Below, in pieces: positions 15,043 to 24,476 of a stretch of 64,000 nucleotides of DNA (position 1 is its first letter; each line of letters opens with the position of its first letter). Source of the DNA: Stutzerimonas kunmingensis (GTDB taxonomy: Bacteria; Pseudomonadota; Gammaproteobacteria; Pseudomonadales; Pseudomonadaceae); assembly GCF_014764705.1 (NCBI RefSeq), contig NZ_JACXXG010000012.1, positions 1 to 64,000 of the forward strand, written 5' to 3'. Below the pieces are notes generated by a model, which worked only from the letters and a program-made list of their open reading frames with translations, did not search any database and was not told where the DNA came from. The translations under genes were made by a program, and so were the position numbers.

Positions 15043-17187
15043 ATGCTCAGCACCGAACTCAAGTCCCAGATCCAGGGCGCCTACAGCCGTTTTCTCGAAG
15101 CCAAGGGGCTCAAGGCCCGCTATGGCCAGCGCCTGATGATCGCCGAGGTCGCCAAGGTGCTCGGCACTATCAAGACCGATGATGAAGGGCGTCGCGAGAG
15201 CGAGCCCGCGGTCGTCGCGGTCGAGGCGGGCACCGGTACAGGCAAGACCGTCGCCTACAGTCTGGCGGCGATCCCCACCGCCAAGGCGGCTGGCAAGCGG
15301 CTGGTAATCGCCACGGCAACGGTCGCCCTGCAGGAGCAGATCGTGCACAAGGATCTGCCGGACCTGATGCGCAACAGCGGACTGAATTTCAGCTTCGCAT
15401 TGGCCAAGGGCCGCGGGCGCTACCTGTGCCTGTCAAAGCTGGATCTGTTGCTGCAGGAGGGCCAGGCGCAGAGCGCGACCGCCCAGTTGTTCGAGGAAGA
15501 AGGCTTCCGCATCGAGGTCGACGAGCGCAGCCAGAAGCTCTTCACCGGCATGATCGAGAAGTTGGCGGGTAATCACTGGGATGGCGACCGCGACAGCTGG
15601 CCGGAGGAGCTGGGCGATGCGGACTGGTCGCAGCTCACCACGGATCACAGCCAATGCACCGGCCGGCATTGCCCCAACTTTCAGCAGTGCGCGTTCTACA
15701 AGGCGCGCGAGGGCATGACCAAGGTCGACGTGATCGTCACCAACCACGACATGGTTCTGGCTGACCTGTCCCTTGGCGGCGGTGCGGTGTTGCCCGATCC
15801 ACGTGACACCATCTACGTCTTCGACGAAGGGCATCACCTGCCGGACAAGGCCATCGGTCACTTCGCCCATTTCACCCGGTTGCGCTCCACGGCTGACTGG
15901 CTCGGGCAGGTGGAAAAGAACCTGACCAAGCTGCTTGCCCAGCATCCGCTGCCGGGCGAGCTCGGTCGGCTGGTGGAGGGCATCCCAGAACTGGCTCGTG
16001 ATCTGCGCACCCAACAGCAGTTCATGTTCAGCGCCTGTGAGCAATTGGCCGATTTCAAGGCCGGTGAGGACATGGAGGGCCGTGAGCGGCCGCGGCACCG
16101 CTTCGTCGGTGGCGTGGTGCCGGAGCATCTGATCGAGCTGGGCACCGAGCTGAAGAAGGGTTTTTCCAAGCTGACCGACCTGTTCAGTCGGATCGCTGAA
16201 CTGCTCAAGGAGGCCATGGACCGCGAAGCAGGTGGTGGAATCGCCAGCCATCAGGCCGAGGAGTGGTACCCGCTGTTCGGCAGTCTGCTGACGCGTTCGC
16301 AGAACAATTGGGAGTTGTGGACCGCATTCACCGTCGAAGACCCGGAGGATAGCCCGCCAATGGCGCGCTGGCTGACCCTGGCGGAAGGCGGGGCGCTGTT
16401 CGATATCGAGGTCAATGCCAGCCCGATCCTTGCAGCGGAAACATTGCGGCGCAATCTCTGGAATGTCGCCTTTGGTGCGCTGGTGACATCGGCGACGCTC
16501 ACGGCGCTGAACAGTTTCGACCGCTACCGCATGCGGGCCGGCTTGCCCAAGGCTGCGGTCACCGCCGTGGTGCCGAGTCCTTTTCATCATGCCGATGCCG
16601 GGGTGCTGCGCGTCCCCGATCTGAAGGCCGATCCGCGCGATGCTGCAGCACACACGGCAGCCATCGTCCGCGAACTGCCGGGATTGGTCGAAGGTGCACG
16701 GGGAACGCTTGTACTGTTCTCGTCACGCAAGCAGATGCAGGACGTGTTCGACGGCCTGGAGCGTGAATGGCGTCGGCGGGTGCTGATCCAGGGCAACCTG
16801 TCCAAGCAGGAAACCCTGAACAAGCACAAGGCGCGGGTGGACGATGGCGAGTCCAGTGTGCTGTTCGGGCTTGCCAGCTTTGCCGAAGGCGTCGATCTGC
16901 CGGGGGCATACTGCGAGCATGTGGTGATTGCGAAGATTCCGTTTGCGGTCCCCGATGACCCGGTCGAGGCCGCATTGGCAGAGTGGATCGAGGCCCGCGG
17001 CGGCAACCCCTTCATGGAGATCGCCGTTCCAGATGCCTCTCTGCGGCTAGTGCAGGCCTGTGGGCGGCTGCTGCGTACCGAGGCGGACCGTGGAACCATC
17101 ACGCTGCTCGACCGGCGAGTGGTGACGCAGCGCTATGGCAAGGCGATCCTCAATGCGCTTCCGCCGTTCCGTCGCGAGATTGGTTGA
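15043..17187 (+). CDS. dinG: ATP-dependent DNA helicase DinG
   Basis: DinG is an XPD-like superfamily 2 helicase with an iron-sulfur cluster that unwinds 5'-tailed duplexes, D-loops and R-loops. The 714-residue protein has Walker A in EAGTGTGKT (about 62-70) and a DEGH box in VFDEGHHLPD (about 260). Cysteines in GRYLC, QCTGRHC and QQC can hold the 4Fe-4S cluster. C-terminal helicase motifs include LFGLASFAEGVD and RLVQACGRLLR. It is preceded by a LexA box, so it belongs to the SOS regulon. Confidence 0.95.
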   Translation: MLSTELKSQIQGAYSRFLEAKGLKARYGQRLMIAEVAKVLGTIKTDDEGRRESEPAVVAVEAGTGTGKTVAYSLAAIPTAKAAGKRLVIATATVALQEQIVHKDLPDLMRNSGLNFSFALAKGRGRYLCLSKLDLLLQEGQAQSATAQLFEEEGFRIEVDERSQKLFTGMIEKLAGNHWDGDRDSWPEELGDADWSQLTTDHSQCTGRHCPNFQQCAFYKAREGMTKVDVIVTNHDMVLADLSLGGGAVLPDPRDTIYVFDEGHHLPDKAIGHFAHFTRLRSTADWLGQVEKNLTKLLAQHPLPGELGRLVEGIPELARDLRTQQQFMFSACEQLADFKAGEDMEGRERPRHRFVGGVVPEHLIELGTELKKGFSKLTDLFSRIAELLKEAMDREAGGGIASHQAEEWYPLFGSLLTRSQNNWELWTAFTVEDPEDSPPMARWLTLAEGGALFDIEVNASPILAAETLRRNLWNVAFGALVTSATLTALNSFDRYRMRAGLPKAAVTAVVPSPFHHADAGVLRVPDLKADPRDAAAHTAAIVRELPGLVEGARGTLVLFSSRKQMQDVFDGLEREWRRRVLIQGNLSKQETLNKHKARVDDGESSVLFGLASFAEGVDLPGAYCEHVVIAKIPFAVPDDPVEAALAEWIEARGGNPFMEIAVPDASLRLVQACGRLLRTEADRGTITLLDRRVVTQRYGKAILNALPPFRREIG

Positions 17188-17296
17188 TAGGCGAGATAAC
17201 CGGTCGCGATATCACCCCATCACCGCTTCGTCTGGCGGTTTTGTTGCGTAATGGCGGCTGCAAGAATCCCGAGAATTGATTGCGAGAGGTGACAGC

Positions 17297-18445
17297 GTGC
17301 AGGTTCAGGGCTATTTCGATCTTCGTTTCGAGGCCGTTCGCGATGCGTTCGGCGCGCTGTTCGATGGCACCCAGCAGCGCGGCGCGGGACTCTGCGTGCA
17401 GATCGGCGGCGAGACGGTCGTCGATCTCTGGGCCGGCGTTGCCGACAATCAGGGCGAGCAGGTGTGGCACAGCGATACGGTGGTCAACCTGTTCTCCTGC
17501 ACCAAGACCTTCACCGGGGTTGCTGCGCTGCAGCTGGTCGAGGAAGGCAAGCTGCAGCTGGATGAGCCCGTCGGCCGTATATGGCCGGAGTTCGCAGTCA
17601 ATGGCAAGGAAACGATCACCCTGCGTCAGCTGCTCTGTCATCGGGCGGGATTGCCGGCGATTCGCAGACCGCTAGCCGCCGAAGCGCTGTACGACTGGGA
17701 CGTCATGACCGCCGCGCTAGCAGCCGAAGAGCCATGGTGGACGCCCGGCACCGATCAGGGCTACGCGGCGATGACCTACGGCTGGCTGGTTGGTGAGCTC
17801 CTGCGTCGTGTCGATGGCTGTGGGCCTGGGGAGTCGATCGTTCGTCGTACGGCGGTGCCGCTCGGGCTTGACTTCCATATCGGTCTCGGCGACTCCGAGG
17901 CTCATCGTGTCGCTTATCTCACGCGCACCAAGAACGACTTCGGTGACGCTGCCGCGCAGCGCCTGTTCAAGGCCTTGATGAGCGAGCCGGAGTCAATAAG
18001 TGTCCGGGCCTTCAACAATCCACCATCCATCATGAGCAGTGGTAACAAACCGGAATGGCGACGCATGGCGCAACCGGCAGCCAACGGCCATGGCAATGCC
18101 CGCTCGTTGGCGGGTTTCTATACAGGGTTGCTGCAGGGCAAACTTCTGGATGAGTCGCTGCTGCGCGAGATGACCAGCGAGCACAGCGCAGGACAAGACC
18201 GCACTCTGTTGGCGGCCACGCGTTTCGGCCTCGGCTGCTGGTTGGATCAGCCGCACGTCGCCAATGCCACCTTTGGCATGGGAGAGCACGCGTTCGGTCA
18301 CCCTGGTGCCGGTGGCAGTGTTGGTTTTGCCGATCCGGAGCGTGAACTGGGGTTCGGTTTCGTGACCAATACCCTCGGCCCCTATGTGCTGATGGACCCG
18401 CGTGCTCAATCGCTGGCGCGCAGCGTTGCAGCATGCCTGCGTTGA
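17297..18445 (+). CDS. Serine hydrolase, beta-lactamase class C / family VIII esterase type
   Basis: A cytoplasmic-looking protein of about 382 residues without a signal peptide. SCTK (about 66-69) is the SxxK nucleophile-lysine motif. MTYGW (about 162-166) supplies the tyrosine, and HPGAGGS near 340 stands in for the KTG box of beta-lactamases, as in family VIII esterases. It probably hydrolyses esters. I choose GTG 17297, preceded by GAGAGG at seven bases, over the TTG at 17276. It lies between dinG and an OmpA-like gene, as in P. aeruginosa. Confidence 0.8.
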   Translation: MQVQGYFDLRFEAVRDAFGALFDGTQQRGAGLCVQIGGETVVDLWAGVADNQGEQVWHSDTVVNLFSCTKTFTGVAALQLVEEGKLQLDEPVGRIWPEFAVNGKETITLRQLLCHRAGLPAIRRPLAAEALYDWDVMTAALAAEEPWWTPGTDQGYAAMTYGWLVGELLRRVDGCGPGESIVRRTAVPLGLDFHIGLGDSEAHRVAYLTRTKNDFGDAAAQRLFKALMSEPESISVRAFNNPPSIMSSGNKPEWRRMAQPAANGHGNARSLAGFYTGLLQGKLLDESLLREMTSEHSAGQDRTLLAATRFGLGCWLDQPHVANATFGMGEHAFGHPGAGGSVGFADPERELGFGFVTNTLGPYVLMDPRAQSLARSVAACLR

Positions 18446-18581
18446 ACCACTCGTCACTTCTGGCCTCGCAGGCTTTTCAAAAGAAGGGCTTGCGTCCACA
18501 ATTTCAACTCGAACTCAATAGTGGCCTCACCTCGATTGGTCGCACCCTCCTAGAACGCTTCTGGTTGACGGAACCTGCCTC

Positions 18582-19208
18582 ATGAACCTGCTGAAGAGCG
18601 TCTCCCTGATTTTCTGCATGATCGTCGTTGCCGGCTGCAGCTCGAAGAGCGAGAAAGCGAGCGAGGCCGCTGCCCCGGCTACGGTCAAGGTGGATTACGC
18701 CTGGCTCGATGAGTACGAGCCGCAGTTGAAGGATGCGCTCGTGGGCAGTGGTTTCGAGGTGGAGCGCCGTGACAGCGTGCTGGTGGTGACAGCGCCGGTG
18801 GACTCGTCCTTCAATCCGGATCGTCCCGGCATGCTCCTGCCGGTAACCCTCGGGCCGATCACCCGTGTTGCAAAGCTGGTCGAGAAGGACGACAAGACTG
18901 CCGTAGTCGTACTCGGTCATGCCGACAGCACTGGCTCTGCGGACACCAATCGCACCGTAAGTCGCGAGCGTGCCGGTGCCGTGGCGGCCATTTTCCGCCT
19001 GAGTGGCCTCAAGCATAACCGCCTGCGCATTCGAGGCCTGGGTTCCGACATGCCGCGTGCAGCCAACGACAGCAAGGAAGGCCGGGCTCTGAACCGTCGG
19101 GTCGAGATGGTACTGGCGCCGCAGGCGACGATGCTCGCATTGATCGCCAAGTACGAGCAGCCGGCGCAGGCCGCGACTCAGGTGGCGCAAGCCGAGGTCG
19201 CCAAGTAG
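18582..19208 (+). CDS. OmpA-family lipoprotein (second copy type)
   Basis: A 208-residue lipoprotein with signal and lipobox VAGC (Cys about 19). A central beta region (VLVVTAPVDSSFNPDRPGML) precedes the OmpA domain with VVLGHADSTGS and RTVSRERAGAV, then RALNRRVEMVL. The peptidoglycan-binding Asp and Arg are present. An alanine-glutamine-rich tail of about 30 residues follows. It differs from the OmpA-like protein at 13793 by lacking glycine-rich helices. A terminator follows, so it is likely monocistronic. Confidence 0.88.
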   Translation: MNLLKSVSLIFCMIVVAGCSSKSEKASEAAAPATVKVDYAWLDEYEPQLKDALVGSGFEVERRDSVLVVTAPVDSSFNPDRPGMLLPVTLGPITRVAKLVEKDDKTAVVVLGHADSTGSADTNRTVSRERAGAVAAIFRLSGLKHNRLRIRGLGSDMPRAANDSKEGRALNRRVEMVLAPQATMLALIAKYEQPAQAATQVAQAEVAK

Positions 19209-19231
19209 CGCTGCCAGGCATTGGATATCGA

Positions 19232-19256
19232 CAGGCCCGCATGCGGGCCTGTTTTC
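19232..19256 (+). terminator. Rho-independent terminator
   Basis: CAGGCCCGCATGCGGGCCTG is a self-complementary stem followed by TTTTCGTTG, 23 bases after the OmpA-like stop. Confidence 0.85.
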
Positions 19257-19404
19257 GTTGGGCATGGTTGCCTTGAATCAAGCGCGTTGCCTGAGCACGC
19301 GGATAAGCTAGTTCATGCAGGCCGGCTGGGTTCAACCACCGTCGCCCGGCGAATGGCCGCCTGGTAGGCTGAAGCCTGCTTATTCGACTACAAGGAGCCC
19401 CGCG

Positions 19405-20052
19405 ATGATCCAGACCCTGGCCGATATGCGCCGTGACTACACCCGTGACGGACTCAGCGAGGCCAATGCACCAGCCGAGCCGTTCGGATTGTTTCGTCAG
19501 TGGTTCACCGAGGCCACGAAAACCGAACAGGCGCCGGTGGAGCCTAACGCGATGTCCCTGGCTACGGTCGACTCCGACGGCCGTCCTCACTGTCGCATCC
19601 TGCTTCTCAAGGCGCTGGATGATCGAGGCTTTACCTTTTTCACCAATTACGACAGCGCCAAGGGTGAGCAACTGAATGCTGCGCCCTATGCAGCCATGAC
19701 TTTCTTCTGGCCGACACTCGAGCGTCAGGTTCGTATCGAGGGGCGGGTGGAGAAGGTTACTCAGGAGGAGTCGGATGCTTATTTTCAAGTCCGCCCCTTG
19801 GGTAGCCGGCTCGGTGCCTGGGCATCGCCGCAGAGCCAGGTGATTCGCGATCGCGCCGAACTTGAGCGTTTGCTGGCGGAAACCGAGCAGCGCTTTCTCG
19901 ACACGGCACCCCATTGTCCGCCGCACTGGGGTGGTTATCGCCTGCTGCCGGAGCGTATGGAGTTCTGGCAGGGCCGGCCTAGCCGCCTGCATGATCGTCT
20001 CGACTATCGTTTGATCGCAAACAGCTGGCAGCGGGAGCGCTTGGCGCCCTGA
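19405..20052 (+). CDS. pdxH: Pyridoxine/pyridoxamine 5'-phosphate oxidase
   Basis: PdxH is an FMN enzyme that oxidises pyridoxine or pyridoxamine 5'-phosphate to pyridoxal 5'-phosphate, the last step of vitamin B6 synthesis and salvage. The 215-residue protein has [19 protein letters not shown] (substrate and FMN contacts, about 66-84), [15 protein letters not shown] and the C-terminal WQRERLAP ending, all typical. ATG 19405 is preceded by AAGGAG; the upstream extension to 19315 is not coding-like. Homodimeric and cytoplasmic by family knowledge. Confidence 0.97.
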   Translation: MIQTLADMRRDYTRDGLSEANAPAEPFGLFRQWFTEATKTEQAPVEPNAMSLATVDSDGRPHCRILLLKALDDRGFTFFTNYDSAKGEQLNAAPYAAMTFFWPTLERQVRIEGRVEKVTQEESDAYFQVRPLGSRLGAWASPQSQVIRDRAELERLLAETEQRFLDTAPHCPPHWGGYRLLPERMEFWQGRPSRLHDRLDYRLIANSWQRERLAP

Positions 20053-20275
20053 ATGGTCTCCCAGCAACAAACTAGTCCAGGCGCTGTTGCTCCAAGCCTC
20101 TTGTGCCGGAGAGCGGCGCTTTGCTGGAGCGCCAGCGGGTAAGCTCTCGCGCCGTGCTGGCAACGTTCTGTGACCAGCAAACGATCACCTGGTGCTAGGG
20201 ATGTGCTTTCCGATGGCCAGAGACCATGAAAGCGTGGCTTGTCTGTTCGGGTCTGATTTTCTGAAAGTGTCCGAA

Positions 20276-20512
20276 TCAGAGGCCGGGGTAGTGTTGTACC
20301 TGCTGCTCCAGCCAGCTTTGTAGTTCCCGCCGCTTGATCTTCTGACTCTTCGCGTCGGCGAGGCGTTGTAGCATCCAGCTGCGCTTGTCTGGGTCGCTGC
20401 CGGCGATTGAAAGCGCCAGGTCCCGATCGGCCCAAAGTCGGAAGCGCATGATCAGCCAGCCGTGAAAAGCCAGGCCAGCTATGGTGGTGATGGCTATGAT
20501 GAAGTAATCCAT
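20276..20512 (-). CDS. Hypothetical small membrane-anchored protein
   Basis: A 78-residue ORF. One hydrophobic segment at the N-terminus (YFIIAITTIAGLAFHGWLIM) is followed by a charged, helical tail (LADAKSQKIKRRELQSWLEQQV). I do not recognise a family. A gene of similar size is found next to pdxH in other pseudomonads, as I recall. It is convergent with pdxH. The 223 bases between them (20053-20275) show no other gene. Confidence 0.6.
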   Translation of the reverse strand: MDYFIIAITTIAGLAFHGWLIMRFRLWADRDLALSIAGSDPDKRSWMLQRLADAKSQKIKRRELQSWLEQQVQHYPGL

Positions 20513-20676
20513 GGATCGTCTCGGCGAGAGGAACCGGTGCGCCAGGTTCGACTCGCATAGGTATGCTAGGAAGGTAGTAAATGCTGAGTCAGGACGGAGA
20601 AGTTGCCAAGCGCTTTTTTGTCGCTACTGCTCATGCCGCCGTTCAGAACGAAACAGCTGTCCGCAGGAGAATTGCA

Positions 20677-21138
20677 ATGCGTAGGTCCATTTATGTCGCT
20701 TCCTTTACAGCTCTGACGCTCGCTCTGGGTGGGTGCGCCTCCAGCCTGACCGGAGATACCTATTCTCGGGATGAGGCGCGAGCCGTACAGACCGTGCGTT
20801 ACGGAACCATCGAATCGCTGCGTCCAGTGAAGATCGAGGGAACCAAGACCCCCATCGGCACCGGCGCTGGCGCAGTGGTTGGTGGCGTTGCCGGCAGTGG
20901 CATCGGCGGCGGTCGTGGCAGCGCGGTTGCCGCTGTAATCGGTGCGGTTGCCGGTGGCATGCTCGGTGCCGCGGCAGAAGAGGGGATAACCCGTACCCAG
21001 GGTGTCGAGATCACCGTGCGCGAGGATGATGGCAACATGCGCGCCTATGTGCAGGCCGTGGAGCCCAATCAGGTGTTTCGGGTCGGACAACGGGTTCGCA
21101 TCCTCACCGTCAGTGGTACCAGTCGCGTGGCGCCCTGA
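20677..21138 (+). CDS. SlyB-like glycine-zipper outer-membrane lipoprotein
   Basis: A 153-residue lipoprotein of the PcP/SlyB type. The lipobox LGGC (Cys about 20) ends the signal peptide. A glycine-zipper pair of helices (GAGAVVGGVAGSGIGGG and AAVIGAVAGGMLGAAAEE, about 67-106) forms the 2TM domain. The C-terminal part (VEITVREDDGN, FRVGQRVRIL) is the usual beta portion. ATG 20677 has an AGGAG site; the longer frame from 20581 has no signal peptide at its start. Such lipoproteins respond to envelope stress in related bacteria. Confidence 0.88.
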   Translation: MRRSIYVASFTALTLALGGCASSLTGDTYSRDEARAVQTVRYGTIESLRPVKIEGTKTPIGTGAGAVVGGVAGSGIGGGRGSAVAAVIGAVAGGMLGAAAEEGITRTQGVEITVREDDGNMRAYVQAVEPNQVFRVGQRVRILTVSGTSRVAP

Positions 21139-21170
21139 TCTTCATAGCAGCTGCCCGAGGCTGAGGTCAG

Positions 21171-21220
21171 AGCGCTGTCACCGCTCCGTAAACGGAACGG
21201 TGACAGCGCTTTTTGTTTTT
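21171..21220 (+). terminator. Strong rho-independent terminator after the SlyB-like gene
   Basis: AGCGCTGTCACCG and CGGTGACAGCGCT form a 13-pair stem with an internal CTCCGT/ACGGA extension, followed by TTTTGTTTTT. Confidence 0.92.
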
Positions 21221-21354
21221 CGAAATACATGAATCCATGACGCCAGCATCATCGGTATGGATAATCGGGCACACATTTATGTGCTGTTTCAGGCAGTTGC
21301 TGTGCCTGCAAGGATAAGAATGCCTCCGCTCAGGTGGCTTAAGGGGTCTCGTTC

Positions 21355-24147
21355 ATGGCGCTTGCGCTGATCATCGCTTTGCCATTTCTGGGCATCTTCC
21401 TGCCTTTGCTCCTGGAGCGGTTTGGTCGCTCCGCTTGTGCCTTTGGCGCGGGCTTGGCGCCACTGACAGCGCTGATTCTGCTGCTGACCAAACGGGCCGA
21501 CGTATTTGCCGGCCAAACCGAAATCATCCATTACGAGTGGTTGCCGCAGCTCGGACTCAACCTGAGCCTGCGCCTTGATGGATTGGGCTTCCTCTTCGCC
21601 CTGCTGATTCTCGGCATCGGTCTCCTGGTCATTCTCTACGCACGCTATTACCTGTCGAAGAAGGACCCAATGGGGCGATTCTTCGGCTTCTTCCTGTTGT
21701 TCATGGGCGCCATGCTCGGCGTGGTGCTGTCCGAGAATCTGCTGCTGATGCTGATGTTCTGGGAGCTGACGAGCCTTTCGTCGTTCCTACTCATTGGTTA
21801 CTGGAATCACCGCGCCGATGCGCGCCAAGGCGCGCGCATGGCGCTCGCCATCACCGGGGGGGGCGGCCTCGCTCTGCTCGCCGGGATTCTGCTGATTGGC
21901 CATATCGTCGGCAGCTTCGAGCTCACAACCGTGCTCGCTTCGGGCGATCTGATCCGTGCCAATGCGCTGTACCCGCTGACCTTGATTCTCGTGTTGCTCG
22001 GTGTGTTCACCAAGTCCGCGCAGTTCCCTTTTCACTTCTGGTTGCCACAGGCAATGGCAGCGCCCACGCCGGTATCGGCCTTCCTGCATTCCGCGACGAT
22101 GGTCAAGGCCGGTGTCTTCCTCCTCGCTCGGCTGTATCCGGCGCTGGCCGAGTCGGAGTGGTGGTTCTACATGGTCAGCGTCACCGGGCTGGCGACATTG
22201 CTGCTGGGTGCGGTGATGGCGCTGTTCCAGCACGACCTGAAAGGCCTGCTGGCCTATTCCACCATCAGCCACCTGGGCCTGATTACCTTGCTCTTCGGCC
22301 TGGATTCGCGTCTTGCGGCGGTGGCGGCGATCTTTCACATCATCAACCACGCAACCTTCAAGGCTTCGCTGTTCATGGCCGCCGGGATCATCGATCACGA
22401 GACGGGCACTCGCGACATGCGCCGCATTAATGGCATGTGGAAGTACATGCCGCATACCGCGGCACTCGCCATGGTGGCGTCGCTGGCGATGGCGGGCGTG
22501 CCGTTGCTCAATGGCTTCCTGAGCAAGGAGATGTTCTTCGCCGAGACGCTCGATCAGCACCTGCTCGGTAGCTTCTATTGGACGATTCCTGCGGCAGCGA
22601 CGCTGGCCGGTGCGTTCTCGGTCGCCTATTCGCTGCGTTTCGTTCACGACGTGTTCTTCAACGGCGAGCCGATCGATCTGCCGAAGTACCCGCCACACGA
22701 ACCTGCCCGCTACATGAAGATTCCGGTGGAAATCCTCGTGTTGCTCTGCTTGCTGGTGGGGATGCTACCGGCTTTCACCGTAGGCCCATTGTTGGCGGCG
22801 GCCGTGTCGGGAACGCTGAATGGCAATGTGCCTGAATACAGCCTGTCGATCTGGCACGGCTTCAACTTGCCGCTAGCCATGAGCTTTGCAGCGCTGATCG
22901 GCGGGATAATGATCTACTCGCTGCGCAAGTGGGCGTTCCGCTGGTACGAAGGGTTGCCCACCGTCGATTCGCTGGAGGTGTTCGAACGGGTGATGGGCGG
23001 ACTGACCCTCGCTGCACGTCACTTCACCTGTCTGCTGGAAAATGGCTCGCTGCAACGCTACATCGCCCTCATGCTGCTCAGTACGCTGGTGCTCGTGGTT
23101 TTTGCGTTGACCCCGTTGGAAACGCTGCATGGACCGGTCGCGCTGACGCCGCTTGATGGAATCACCGTGCTGGGCATGGCGATTCTGGCGCTGACTTCGC
23201 TGCTGACCGTGCTTTTCCATCGCCGCCGTCTGACCGCGCTGATCGTACTCAGTGTCGTTGGTCTCATGGTCGCGCTCGGGTTTGCCCGTTATTCCGCCCC
23301 GGATCTGGCGCTGACCCAGCTTTCGGTAGAGGTGGTGACGATCATCCTGCTGATTCTCGCGCTGTTCTTCATGCCCGACCGTACGCCGGCCGAGTCGAGC
23401 AGCCTGCGTGCCTTCCGCGATTTCGTTCTTGCGGGCGGCAGCGGCACCATGGTCGCGCTGCTTGCCTACACCGTGCTGACCCGGCCCTATGACAGCATCG
23501 CGTCGTACTTCCTCGAGAACAGTGTTTCCGGCGGCGGCGGCAAGAACGTCGTGAATGTGATCCTGGTGGACTTCCGTGGGTTCGATACCCTGGGCGAGAT
23601 CGCAGTGCTGGCGATCGCCGGCGTAGGCATCTATGCGCTACTCAAAGGCCTGCGCCTGCCGCACCCGGTTCGCGACTATGGCGGGCGACTCTGGTCGGTT
23701 GACCGGCACCCCATGGTTCTGGATGCACTTGCCCGCGCGCTGCTACCGATGGCGCTGCTGATTTCCGCCTTCATCTTCCTGCGCGGGCACAACCTGCCGG
23801 GTGGCGGATTCATTGCCGGTCTCATCACCGCGGTGGCACTGATTCTCCAATACATCGCGCATGGCGTGAGCTGGGCACAGGCGCGGCAACCGATCAGCTA
23901 TCACGCACTCTGCGGCGCAGGCCTGCTTATTGCGGGGCTGACGGGGCTGGGCAGCTGGGCGTTCGGCTACGCGTTCCTGACGTCGTCATTCGGGTATTTC
24001 CATCTGCCTCTCGTCGGAGAGTTCGAGCTGGCGACTGCAATGCTCTTCGATCTGGGGGTTTATCTAGTGGTTGTCGGCGCGACATTGCTGATTCTTTCCA
24101 ACATCGGCCAGGTCAGCCAGGACGATTCCAACAGGGAGGTGCTGTAG
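21355..24147 (+). CDS. mrpA: Mrp/Sha cation-proton antiporter, fused subunit A-B
   Basis: Largest subunit of the Mrp (Sha, Mnh) Na+/H+ antiporter, related to complex I NuoL. The 930-residue membrane protein has about 20 helices. The NuoL-like core carries the conserved lysine and glutamate motifs ([41 protein letters not shown]). The C-terminal third, with [16 protein letters not shown] (about 805-820), is the MrpB domain, so A and B are fused, as usual in Pseudomonas. ATG 21355 follows AAGGGG. It heads a six-gene operon; its TAG overlaps the next GTG start by one base. Confidence 0.95.
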   Translation: MALALIIALPFLGIFLPLLLERFGRSACAFGAGLAPLTALILLLTKRADVFAGQTEIIHYEWLPQLGLNLSLRLDGLGFLFALLILGIGLLVILYARYYLSKKDPMGRFFGFFLLFMGAMLGVVLSENLLLMLMFWELTSLSSFLLIGYWNHRADARQGARMALAITGGGGLALLAGILLIGHIVGSFELTTVLASGDLIRANALYPLTLILVLLGVFTKSAQFPFHFWLPQAMAAPTPVSAFLHSATMVKAGVFLLARLYPALAESEWWFYMVSVTGLATLLLGAVMALFQHDLKGLLAYSTISHLGLITLLFGLDSRLAAVAAIFHIINHATFKASLFMAAGIIDHETGTRDMRRINGMWKYMPHTAALAMVASLAMAGVPLLNGFLSKEMFFAETLDQHLLGSFYWTIPAAATLAGAFSVAYSLRFVHDVFFNGEPIDLPKYPPHEPARYMKIPVEILVLLCLLVGMLPAFTVGPLLAAAVSGTLNGNVPEYSLSIWHGFNLPLAMSFAALIGGIMIYSLRKWAFRWYEGLPTVDSLEVFERVMGGLTLAARHFTCLLENGSLQRYIALMLLSTLVLVVFALTPLETLHGPVALTPLDGITVLGMAILALTSLLTVLFHRRRLTALIVLSVVGLMVALGFARYSAPDLALTQLSVEVVTIILLILALFFMPDRTPAESSSLRAFRDFVLAGGSGTMVALLAYTVLTRPYDSIASYFLENSVSGGGGKNVVNVILVDFRGFDTLGEIAVLAIAGVGIYALLKGLRLPHPVRDYGGRLWSVDRHPMVLDALARALLPMALLISAFIFLRGHNLPGGGFIAGLITAVALILQYIAHGVSWAQARQPISYHALCGAGLLIAGLTGLGSWAFGYAFLTSSFGYFHLPLVGEFELATAMLFDLGVYLVVVGATLLILSNIGQVSQDDSNREVL

Positions 24148-24476
24148 TGGAAGCGCTGTTCGCGATCACGCTGGGAATCATGACGGCCAGTGGCGTCTAT
24201 CTGCTCCTGCGTGCCCGGATCTTTCCGGTGGTGATGGGGCTGACGCTGATTTCCTATGCGGTCAACCTGTTCATCTTTTCCATGGGCCGGCTGGCGACCG
24301 GCGTTCCGGCGGTGATAGGCAAGAGCGCGGAGTATGGCGATCCGCTGCCGCAGGCGCTGGTGCTTACGGCCATTGTCATCGGCTTCGCCATGACCGCCTT
24401 CGTGGTGGTGCTGGCGTTGCGCAGCATCGGAGAGCTGCGTACCGATCACGTCGATGGTGAGGAGCCGCGCAAATGA
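24147..24476 (+). CDS. mrpC: Mrp antiporter subunit C
   Basis: The 109-residue subunit resembles NuoK, with three helices (LFAITLGIMTASGVYLLL; VVMGLTLISYAVNLFIF; ALVLTAIVIGFAMTAFVVVLAL). It starts at a GTG that overlaps the mrpA stop, so translation is coupled. The conserved region ADPLPQALVLTAIVI of the family appears here as GDPLPQALVLTAIVI. It is needed with MrpA and MrpD to build the antiporter core in characterised systems. Confidence 0.93.
   Translation: MEALFAITLGIMTASGVYLLLRARIFPVVMGLTLISYAVNLFIFSMGRLATGVPAVIGKSAEYGDPLPQALVLTAIVIGFAMTAFVVVLALRSIGELRTDHVDGEEPRK

Noticed and set aside
20053-20275. A possible small RNA or tRNA in the pdxH downstream gap
   Set aside because: No tRNA-like cloverleaf, promoter plus terminator pair or coding frame could be supported by eye.
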